A stretch of 5,021 bases of DNA from Gammaproteobacteria bacterium (lineage in GTDB: Bacteria > Pseudomonadota > Gammaproteobacteria > Pseudomonadales > Pseudohongiellaceae), in assembly GCA_003514305.1 (NCBI GenBank), contig DORE01000078.1, positions 1-5,021 of the forward strand, read 5' to 3'. The notes under the pieces are model-generated. The model was not told where the DNA came from. It searched no databases and saw only the letters and a list, made by a program, of their open reading frames with translations. Both the position numbers and the translations under genes were made by a program. This document shows, in pieces, positions 1-5,021 of this stretch; position 1 is the stretch's first letter; every line of letters starts with the position of its first letter.

Positions 1-148
1 TCGCGTGCGCCAGGTCATTGCTAACATCAACTCCCGTGACCGAAACCATACCGATACGAGGATCGCTTGCCTCCAACTGTATCAGCGTGGCTATTTCACG
101 CTGAATCTGGTCAGCGATTCGCTGGGCCCTAGCACTCATTTCTGACAC
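1..148 (-). CDS. rbfA: Ribosome-binding factor A, N-terminal part (runs off the window)
   Basis: RbfA is a small KH-fold protein that binds the free 30S subunit and helps mature the 5' end of 16S rRNA; it is also a cold-adaptation factor in E. coli. The 49 codons visible here contain R-A-Q-R-I-A-D-Q-I-Q-R-E-I, then S-D-P-R-I-G-M-V-S-V-T-G-V-D-V-S and D-L-A-H-A. These align residue for residue with the family pattern QRE(I)..DPR.G.VT.TGVEVS.D.AHA. I chose the GTG at 148-146 rather than the in-frame ATG at 139-137. It gives six residues before the R-x-Q-R-I segment, as in Pseudomonas RbfA, and an AAGG lies 8 nt upstream, whereas the ATG would be 17 nt from it. The gene follows infB after 35 nt on the same strand, as in other gammaproteobacteria. 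About two thirds of the protein, including the rest of the KH fold, is outside the window. Identity is firm; the start is likely but not certain. Confidence 0.93.
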   Translation of the reverse strand, partial: MSEMSARAQRIADQIQREIATLIQLEASDPRIGMVSVTGVDVSNDLAHA

Positions 149-156
149 GGGACTAA

Positions 157-160
157 CCTT
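157..160 (-). promoter_or_regulatory. Ribosome binding site of rbfA
   Basis: AAGG on the minus strand, followed by eight bases and then the GTG at 148. It is the best anti-SD match near the gene start and decides the GTG over the ATG nine bases further on. The run of six A's just before it may keep the site unstructured, which is inference. Confidence 0.55.
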
Positions 161-183
161 TTTTCCCTGCGGCAAAAACTGGT

Positions 184-2721
184 CTAGAGACTCCGGGCGA
201 CCTCAGTTCTCTCATAGACCTCGATTTTGTCACCTACCTTTACGTCGTTGTAGTTGCGAACACCGATACCGCACTCCATGCCATTACGCACCTCGTTAGT
301 GTCATCCTTGAAACGCCTTAGGGACTCCAGCTCGCCTTCGTAGATCACCACATTATCACGCAATACCCGAATCGGCTTACTGCGATAGACAGTACCTTCG
401 ATCACCATACTGCCTGCGATCTGCCCGAATTTGGGCGAGTTGAACACATCACGCACCTCGGCAATTCCGACAATCTCTTCGCGAATTTCTGGCTCAAGCA
501 TGCCTCCCATTATGGCCTTGGCGTCATCAATGACGTCATAAATGACGTTGTAGTAGCGCACCTTTAAGCCTTCATTTTCGACGATATCCCTGGCCGATTT
601 GTCGGCGCGCGTATTAAACCCAATCACCATTGCTCGTGAAGTGGTAGCAAGGTGAGCATCGGTCTCAGAAATTCCACCCACTCCAGAAGCGACTACGTTG
701 ACTTCAACTTCATCGGTGCCCAGTTTCTGCAGAGATCCGATTATGGCCTCCAAAGAGCCCCGAACGTCGGTTTTAATAATAACATTGAGAATCTTCTTCT
801 GGTCTCGACCAATCCCGGCGAACATGCCCTCAAGCATGCTGGATTGTTGCTTCGCCTGCTGGCTATCTCTAAGTCGGTCCTTTCTGAACTCGGCTACATC
901 TCGTGCCTTCTTTTCATCAGTCACAACAACAAACTCATCGCCCGCATCGGGCACACCGTTCAGACCGAGAATTTCGACGGGTATCGCAGGGCCCGCCGAC
1001 TCAACATTCTTACCAAGCTCGTCTACCAATGCCCTCACTCGACCGTATTCGTAACCAGCCAGTACAACATCTCCCGTTTTCAATGTTCCATTTTGAACCA
1101 GCACTGAGGCGACCGAGCCCCGGCCTTTGTCGAGCCTGGATTCGATAACGACACCCTGGCCTGGTGCATCGGTGTAAGCTTTTAACTCTAGCAACTCAGC
1201 CTGCAACAGAATGGCTTCCAGTAAATTTTCGACGCCTTGACCAGTAATCGCCGACACTTCAATGAATTGGGTGTCGCCGCCCCAATCTTCCGGGATTACT
1301 TCCATTGCTGAGAGCTCATTCTTAACACGATCAGTATCAATGCCTTCTTTATCAATCTTGTTAACTGCAACAACGAGTGGGACTCCAGCCGCTTTCGCGT
1401 GTTGAACCGCTTCTTCGGTCTGGGGCTTAACGCCATCGTCGGCGGCGACGACCAAAACGATCACATCAGTCGCCTTGGCGCCCCGCGAACGCATGGCGGT
1501 AAACGCAGCGTGACCCGGAGTATCGAGAAAACTAACCATCCCATGCTCGGTATTCACGTGGTAGGCGCCAATATGCTGAGTAATCCCTCCCGCTTCACCG
1601 GCGGCGACAGATGCCTTTCTAATGTAATCCAAAAGGGAAGTTTTGCCGTGGTCAACGTGGCCCATGACGGTGATGACGGGCGCTCTTGTAACTTCTGCGC
1701 TGCCGACTTCAGCCGACAGGGAGTCAGCCAGCTGCTCCTCAATCGCATCTTCTGAGACAAATTTCGGCTTATGGCCCAAATCCTCAATCAGCAGTGTTGA
1801 TGTGTCCTGGTCAAGCACCTGGTTAATAGTGGCCATCACGCCCATGTTGAAAAGCATCTTTATAATTTCACTGGACTTAACCGACATCTTCTGGGCCAAA
1901 TCTGTCACAGAATTGGTTTCTCCGATTGTGATCTCTTTGGCAATAAACTCAGTGGGCTTTTCAAAAGCGTGCTGAGAACTAAGCTTGGACTTGGACTTGC
2001 GGGCACCACCGCGACGCCCTCGACTTCCCATGCCTTCAAAATCGTCTCCTTCGAGGACAAAATCATCATTGACATGAATCATTTTCGCCTGGCGTTTAGG
2101 CGCCTTCGCTTTGTTTCGCAGATGAGTTTTCTTCTTTACATCTGATTCTTCGCCTTCCTTATCGGTAGCTTTTTTCCGACGAGGAGCGGTTTTACCAGAA
2201 CGATTTGCGTCTGGTTCAGTCGGCGGGGCAACCTGGGAAGGATCAACCAGCGGAGCTGGCTCCGGCTTGGCCTCTACAGCTGCTTCTTTCTCAGCTTCCT
2301 CTACTGCAGGGGTTTTGGGAGAGACAGCCTCTACTGTAGTTTCTGTAGTTTCTTCAGCTTCCGGCTCAAGTTCTGTTGCGGGCAGCTCTTCCTCTGTTGG
2401 CGTCTCAATTGCGCTTCGTTTAACGTAAGTTCGCTTCTTGCGCACCTCAACGTTTACTGTTTTTCCTCGGCCAGCAGAAGTCGTCGATTTCAGGGTACCT
2501 AGTGTCTTACGCTTTAACGTAATTTTCTTGGGCGCAGCAGAAGTCGCATCGCGATCGCCATGACTGCGGCGCAGGAATACTAGCAGGGTGTTCTTATCAT
2601 CATTTGAGATCAGCTCGTCGGCCTTGGTGTGGGGTAACCCGGCTTCCTTTACCTGCGACAACAGTTTGTCCACAGAAACGCCGACCACTCCAGCGAGGTC
2701 GCTAATCGTTACATCTGCCAT
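184..2721 (-). CDS. infB: Translation initiation factor IF2
   Basis: IF2 is the GTPase that delivers fMet-tRNA to the 30S initiation complex and promotes 50S joining. At 845 residues it is close to the family length in this group (E. coli 890). Domains in order: a first IF2-N helical domain at about 1-50; the conserved basic stretch ending [12 protein letters not shown] at 91-102; a low-complexity Glu/Pro/Ala then Lys/Arg linker at about 103-210; a second IF2-N domain at about 257-312; the G domain at about 347-510; then domain II, domain III (about 640-740) and the C-terminal fMet-tRNA-binding domain (about 745-845). All GTPase motifs are intact: GHVDHGKTS 354-362, switch [11 protein letters not shown] 378-387, DTPGH 400-404, NKID 454-457 and SAITGQG 490-496. 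The ATG at 2721 is preceded by GGGAG five bases upstream, and the N-terminus [10 protein letters not shown] matches the family. The gene lies between nusA (31 nt before) and rbfA (35 nt after). Nothing is truncated or missing. Confidence 0.98.
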   Translation of the reverse strand: MADVTISDLAGVVGVSVDKLLSQVKEAGLPHTKADELISNDDKNTLLVFLRRSHGDRDATSAAPKKITLKRKTLGTLKSTTSAGRGKTVNVEVRKKRTYVKRSAIETPTEEELPATELEPEAEETTETTVEAVSPKTPAVEEAEKEAAVEAKPEPAPLVDPSQVAPPTEPDANRSGKTAPRRKKATDKEGEESDVKKKTHLRNKAKAPKRQAKMIHVNDDFVLEGDDFEGMGSRGRRGGARKSKSKLSSQHAFEKPTEFIAKEITIGETNSVTDLAQKMSVKSSEIIKMLFNMGVMATINQVLDQDTSTLLIEDLGHKPKFVSEDAIEEQLADSLSAEVGSAEVTRAPVITVMGHVDHGKTSLLDYIRKASVAAGEAGGITQHIGAYHVNTEHGMVSFLDTPGHAAFTAMRSRGAKATDVIVLVVAADDGVKPQTEEAVQHAKAAGVPLVVAVNKIDKEGIDTDRVKNELSAMEVIPEDWGGDTQFIEVSAITGQGVENLLEAILLQAELLELKAYTDAPGQGVVIESRLDKGRGSVASVLVQNGTLKTGDVVLAGYEYGRVRALVDELGKNVESAGPAIPVEILGLNGVPDAGDEFVVVTDEKKARDVAEFRKDRLRDSQQAKQQSSMLEGMFAGIGRDQKKILNVIIKTDVRGSLEAIIGSLQKLGTDEVEVNVVASGVGGISETDAHLATTSRAMVIGFNTRADKSARDIVENEGLKVRYYNVIYDVIDDAKAIMGGMLEPEIREEIVGIAEVRDVFNSPKFGQIAGSMVIEGTVYRSKPIRVLRDNVVIYEGELESLRRFKDDTNEVRNGMECGIGVRNYNDVKVGDKIEVYERTEVARSL

Positions 2722-2726
2722 ATAAA

Positions 2727-2731
2727 CTCCC
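2727..2731 (-). promoter_or_regulatory. Ribosome binding site of infB
   Basis: GGGAG on the minus strand, five bases (TTTAT) before the ATG at 2721. Its first G is also the base just after a small CGTA/TACG inverted repeat at 2731-2742, in the 31-nt gap after nusA. Confidence 0.7.
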
Positions 2732-2752
2732 GTAAGCCTACGTCACTCGCGA

Positions 2753-4240
2753 TTACTCAAACCACGGTGCACGTGCGGTCATGATCAACTCTCCCGCACG
2801 CTCTTCATCCATTCCTTCAATATCCATGAGCTCATCAACTGCCTGCTCAGCCAGGTCTTCCATTGAAAGGATATTTTTCGTCGCCAGCTGAAGCGCTAGC
2901 GCATCGTCCATGCCTTCCATGTTGAGCAAGTCGTCTGCAATGTTCGCCGATGAAAGGTCCTCCTCAGACGCAATCGCCTGGGTGAGCAGAGCATCCTTCG
3001 CACGATTGCGCAACTCGTTGGCAATTTCCTCATCGAAACCGTCGATCTGCAGGATTTCATCCAGCGGCACATAAGCAACCTCCTCCACTGAGGTAAAACC
3101 CTCCTGCACCAGCACTTCAGCAACTTCTTCATCAACGTCTAGTTTTTCCATGAACACAACGATAAATGTGTTGGCTTCCTGCTGCTGCTTCGCTGCCGCG
3201 TCCTCTTCACTCATAACGTTTATCGTCCACCCAGTAAGTTCACTGGACAAGCGTACGTTCTGACCTCCCCGGCCGATGGCCTGCGCAAGGTTATCTTCTT
3301 CGACCGCGATATCCATCGTGTGGCTATCTTCCTCAACAATGATAGAGGCTACTTCCGCGGGCGCCATGGAATTAATAACCAGCTGCGCTGGGTTATCATC
3401 CCAGAGAATGATATCGATGCGCTCATTTGCCAGCTCATTCGACACCACCTGTACGCGCGAACCGCGCATGCCCACGCACGCGCCCACGGGATCGATACGA
3501 CCATCGTTTGTGCTAACCACAATTTTTGCTCGAGAGCCTGGGTCACGAGCTGCGGCTTTGATCTCGATTACCTCTTCGGCAATCTCCGGCACTTCGATTT
3601 TAAAGAGCTCAACAAGCATGGCTGGTGATGTTCTGCTGAGGAACAACTGTGGGCCTCGCTGCTCGGAGCGGACATCGGTCAATAATGCCCGTAAGCGATC
3701 TCCCATACGGAAGGTTTCACGCGGAATCATCTGATCTCGAGGCAACAGTGCCTCAGCGTTGCTCCCTAGATCAACAATTACACTGTCACGGGTGACTTTT
3801 TTGACCGTTCCGGCAACCAGCTCACCCACACGACCTTGATAATCACCGATTATAATCTCGCGCTCTGCTTCCCTGACTTTCTGCACGATAACCTGCTTTG
3901 CTGTCTGGGCGGCAATGCGACCAAACTCTACGTTATCAATCTTTTCCTCATAAGAATCGCCGATTGCTAGACCCTCATCTCTCTCACCAGCCTGATCTAG
4001 AGTGAATTGGGCCGCTTCTTCCAGATATTCTTCATCCTCAACTACAGTCCAGACACGGAAAGTTTCATACTCTCCAGTATCGCGATTTACTGAGACTCGA
4101 CAGTCAATCTCTTCACTGCCGTGTAACTTTTTGGTCGCTGTAGCCAAAGCCGACTCAATTGCTTCAAAAATAACGCCACGAGACACGCCCTTCTCGTTCG
4201 AGACTGCGTCCGCAACCATCAATATTTCTTTACTCATCAT
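2753..4240 (-). CDS. nusA: Transcription termination/antitermination factor NusA
   Basis: NusA binds RNA polymerase and nascent RNA, stimulates pausing and intrinsic termination, and takes part in rRNA antitermination. The 495 residues equal the E. coli length. Domains in order: an N-terminal polymerase-binding domain at about 1-130; an S1 domain at about 135-202 ([21 protein letters not shown]); KH1 with [15 protein letters not shown] at 250-264; KH2 with [15 protein letters not shown] at 317-331; and two C-terminal acidic repeats at about 365-425 and 435-490. The two repeats each show a DLL/EIL..I/MEG.D pattern and are typical of gammaproteobacterial NusA. The protein ends RAPWFE, as in Pseudomonas-type NusA. 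Two ATG codons are in tandem at 4240 and 4237. The second gives MSKEIL, which matches family N-termini better. GGTGA at 4248-4252 lies 7 nt from the first ATG and 10 nt from the second. The gene follows rimP after 70 nt. In E. coli NusA represses its own operon through the leader, and the terminator-like stem before rimP would allow the same here (inference). Confidence 0.98.
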   Translation of the reverse strand: MMSKEILMVADAVSNEKGVSRGVIFEAIESALATATKKLHGSEEIDCRVSVNRDTGEYETFRVWTVVEDEEYLEEAAQFTLDQAGERDEGLAIGDSYEEKIDNVEFGRIAAQTAKQVIVQKVREAEREIIIGDYQGRVGELVAGTVKKVTRDSVIVDLGSNAEALLPRDQMIPRETFRMGDRLRALLTDVRSEQRGPQLFLSRTSPAMLVELFKIEVPEIAEEVIEIKAAARDPGSRAKIVVSTNDGRIDPVGACVGMRGSRVQVVSNELANERIDIILWDDNPAQLVINSMAPAEVASIIVEEDSHTMDIAVEEDNLAQAIGRGGQNVRLSSELTGWTINVMSEEDAAAKQQQEANTFIVVFMEKLDVDEEVAEVLVQEGFTSVEEVAYVPLDEILQIDGFDEEIANELRNRAKDALLTQAIASEEDLSSANIADDLLNMEGMDDALALQLATKNILSMEDLAEQAVDELMDIEGMDEERAGELIMTARAPWFE

Positions 4241-4247
4241 AATCGTG

Positions 4248-4252
4248 TCACC
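4248..4252 (-). promoter_or_regulatory. Probable ribosome binding site of nusA
   Basis: GGTGA on the minus strand pairs with the 5' part of the anti-SD (complement of AAGGAGGTGA). It lies 7 nt before the first ATG of the tandem start. No AAGGAG-type site is present, so initiation may depend partly on this weak site. The rest of the 70-nt rimP-nusA gap shows no strong hairpin or promoter to my eye. Confidence 0.45.
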
Positions 4253-4310
4253 AAACCCATCACTGACTGGGCACTCTCTGGTCTAACAGAACTCAAAGAG
4301 CGTCGTTGCT

Positions 4311-4760
4311 TCAGTAAACAATATTCGCTTTTTCTATCTCTTTGTGCGGCAATCTAAAATAACTTCCGTCGACTTCTATCCGCACTACACCGCTGACAAC
4401 GTCTTGCAAAATACCCTTGAATTTTCTACGTCCTTCTATGGGAGAGCGCATCCTGATATCCACCTGTTCGCCGCAATACTGTTGAAACTGCTCGACGGTA
4501 AACAGCAATCGATCAGTCCCTGGAGACGACACTTCAAGCGTATACTCACCGGCAATCGGATCTTCAACGTCAAGTATCGCGCTCACTTGCCGGCTAACTT
4601 GCTCACAGTCTTGGATCGTGACGCCTGCGTCACGCTCGATGAAGATCCTGAGCACCGAATACTTGCCCTGTGGAGTGTGCTCAACACCCCATAGCTGAAG
4701 CCCTAATGCTTCCACCGTCGGATTCACCAGTTCTGTTACTTTGTTGACGCTACTCTTCAC
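4311..4760 (-). CDS. rimP: Ribosome maturation factor RimP
   Basis: RimP binds the free 30S subunit and assists assembly around S12, S5 and the central pseudoknot. The predicted 149 residues match the family (E. coli 150). The N-terminal domain (about 1-84) contains PTVEALGLQLWGVE, SVLRIFIERDAGVTIQDCEQVSRQVSAILDVEDPI and the family signature LEVSSPG at 75-81. The C-terminal SH3-like domain (about 87-149) contains GEQVDIRMRSPIEGRRKFKG and ends KANIVY. I chose the GTG at 4760-4758. It gives the normal distance of 20 residues to the end of P-x-V-E-A-L-G, and AGAGG and AGGGGG lie just upstream. The open frame continues in frame to an ATG at 4976, but that stretch crosses the terminator stem at 4817-4840 and does not resemble RimP. 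One oddity is the signature SPG-T-D-R-L-L, where the usual proline after D-R is leucine. The gene is first in the operon after the tRNA and is followed by nusA. Confidence 0.95.
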   Translation of the reverse strand: MKSSVNKVTELVNPTVEALGLQLWGVEHTPQGKYSVLRIFIERDAGVTIQDCEQVSRQVSAILDVEDPIAGEYTLEVSSPGTDRLLFTVEQFQQYCGEQVDIRMRSPIEGRRKFKGILQDVVSGVVRIEVDGSYFRLPHKEIEKANIVY

Positions 4761-4762
4761 AA

Positions 4763-4776
4763 CCCCCTGAACCTCT
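4763..4776 (-). promoter_or_regulatory. Ribosome binding region of rimP
   Basis: Two purine-rich matches precede the GTG: AGAGG at 4772-4776 (11 nt from the GTG) and AGGGGG at 4763-4768 (2 nt from it). Neither has ideal spacing, so which one is used is uncertain. A weak site with a GTG start suggests modest rimP translation. Confidence 0.45.
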
Positions 4777-4816
4777 GCTCCCTCACGGCCCGTTTCTGTA
4801 CATGAAACCCAGAAAC

Positions 4817-4840
4817 AAAAAATGGGCCCAAGGCCCACTT
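4817..4840 (-). terminator. Intrinsic terminator/attenuator in the rimP leader
   Basis: On the minus strand AAGTGGGCC pairs with GGCCCATTT around a three-base TTG loop, giving nine pairs including one G-T wobble and five GC pairs. The six-T tract at 4817-4822 overlaps the outer A-T pairs and is followed by GTTTC. This has the shape of a Rho-independent terminator. It lies 56 nt before the rimP GTG and after the tRNA, so it would end transcripts before the operon unless read through. A putative attenuator of this kind has been described as the gammaproteobacterial rimP leader. The structure is seen directly; its regulatory role is inferred from position and that family. Confidence 0.85.
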
Positions 4841-4845
4841 CCCCA

Positions 4846-4881
4846 ATACGCGGCCAGGTACTCCCAAAGCCCGGTGCGTAT
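4846..4881 (-). other. Two-part hairpin just upstream of the rimP terminator
   Basis: On the minus strand ATACGC (4876-4881) pairs with GCGTAT (4846-4851). After a small internal loop, CCGGG (4870-4874) pairs with CCTGG (4854-4858) including one G-U, closing an 11-nt loop. It ends five bases before the terminator stem, so it can stack next to it or fold first. Confidence 0.55.
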
Positions 4882-4902
4882 ATTGTCCCGCCGCTCGACA
4901 CA

Positions 4903-4916
4903 TTCACCGCGGTGAA
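4903..4916. repeat. Perfect 14-nt palindrome in the rimP leader
   Basis: TTCACCGCGGTGAA reads the same on both strands. In RNA it can form a five-pair stem with a CGCG loop. It is directly followed on the plus strand by a second palindrome, GGAGCTCC (4917-4924). It could be a leader hairpin or a DNA site for a dimeric protein; the first is more likely given the hairpins around it. Confidence 0.6.
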
Positions 4917-5002
4917 GGAGCTCCGAAACTGGGGCTGGTCACAGCAGTTGCGATTGTGCTGGATCGAGCCTGCCAAAGGCGTTGTTCAGCGGATCCAAAA
5001 TT

Positions 5003-5021
5003 TGGTAGCGGGGGCAGGATT
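5003..5021 (-). tRNA. 3' end of a tRNA gene, probably initiator tRNA-fMet (partial)
   Basis: The last 19 bases read on the minus strand as the end of a tRNA: AAT of the T-loop, the 3' T-stem half CCTGC, the acceptor half CCCCGCT, discriminator A and an encoded CCA ending at 5003. The 5' part and anticodon are outside the window. Position directly before rimP matches metY of E. coli and the tRNA-Met before rimP in Pseudomonas. The CCCCGC acceptor half fits the CGCGGGG 5' end of initiator tRNAs, which would leave base 72 (T) mismatched with C1, the initiator hallmark. An elongator tRNA starting AGCGGGG cannot be excluded. That it is a tRNA end is strong; the fMet identity is inferred. Confidence 0.8.

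Larger units (their letters stand above)
4761..5002 (-). promoter_or_regulatory. tRNA-rimP intergenic leader with several hairpins
   Basis: This 242-nt stretch between the tRNA 3' end and the rimP GTG holds no gene. Going downstream it contains TGGATC/GATCCA (4992-4997 with 4960-4965), CAGCA/TGCTG around a 10-nt loop (4942-4961), a perfect 14-nt palindrome (4903-4916), a two-part hairpin (4846-4881) and the terminator stem (4817-4840). The arrangement of stems ending in a terminator before rimP fits the gammaproteobacterial rimP leader class. I see no convincing -35/-10 pair, so transcription probably starts upstream of the tRNA, outside the window. Confidence 0.7.

Noticed and set aside
652..1107. 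Plus-strand open frames of 118-151 codons opposite infB (also 1399-1755, 1643-1975)
   Set aside because: They lie wholly antisense to conserved IF2 domains, have no recognisable protein pattern, and are explained by the codon usage of the real gene.
2250..2420. Repetitive TCTGTAGTTTC-like stretch in infB
   Set aside because: It encodes the Glu/Thr/Ala-rich IF2 linker, which is low complexity in all relatives; not a separate repeat element.
3276..3734. Plus-strand open frame of 152 codons opposite nusA (and 3320-3628, 4002-4286)
   Set aside because: Antisense to the NusA S1/KH coding region; Ser/Arg-rich composition typical of a shadow frame and no family motif.
4344..4694. Plus-strand open frame of 116 codons opposite rimP
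   Set aside because: Fully antisense to rimP, which is firmly identified; no motif seen.
4870..4912. Possible promoter in the leader (CAATAT/TATACG-like -10 on the minus strand)
   Set aside because: No convincing -35 at 16-18 bp and the bases belong to a hairpin; too weak to call.
1..5021. Undescribed system, mobile element, CRISPR array or defence genes
   Set aside because: Every long coding region is a core translation/transcription gene in its usual order; no transposase, spaced repeats, attachment site or foreign gene is visible.

Overview
This window is a conserved housekeeping block of a gammaproteobacterium. All genes lie on the minus strand. In transcription order (right to left) they are: the 3' end of a tRNA gene (5003-5021, running off the edge), a 242-nt leader with several hairpins and a terminator-like stem, rimP, nusA, infB, and the first third of rbfA (running off the left edge). 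This matches the metY-rimP-nusA-infB-rbfA arrangement of Escherichia coli and the tRNA-rimP-nusA-infB-rbfA arrangement of Pseudomonas. The proteins read closest, from memory, to Pseudomonas-type versions: NusA starts (M)SKE and ends RAxWFE, RimP has the GEYTLEVSSPG segment, and IF2 ends VARxL. I infer a Pseudomonadales/Cellvibrionales-like gammaproteobacterium but cannot name the genus.

Layout: rbfA start at 148 (partial); 35-nt gap; infB 184-2721; 31-nt gap; nusA 2753-4240; 70-nt gap; rimP 4311-4760 (GTG start chosen well inside a longer open frame); leader 4761-5002; tRNA 3' part 5003-5021. No protein-coding gene is supported on the plus strand. The plus-strand open frames lie opposite infB, nusA and rimP and encode nothing recognisable.

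The genes form one translation/transcription module. RimP and RbfA mature the 30S subunit, NusA controls pausing, termination and antitermination of RNA polymerase, and IF2 brings initiator tRNA to the 30S subunit. The tRNA at the head of the unit is probably the initiator tRNA itself, the substrate of IF2. The most interesting non-coding part is the rimP leader. A GC-rich stem followed by six T's lies 56 nt before the rimP start, with further hairpins upstream and a possible competing pairing. This fits a known class of gammaproteobacterial rimP leader attenuators. I see no mobile element, CRISPR array or novel accessory system; apart from the leader this is an ordinary core-genome region.
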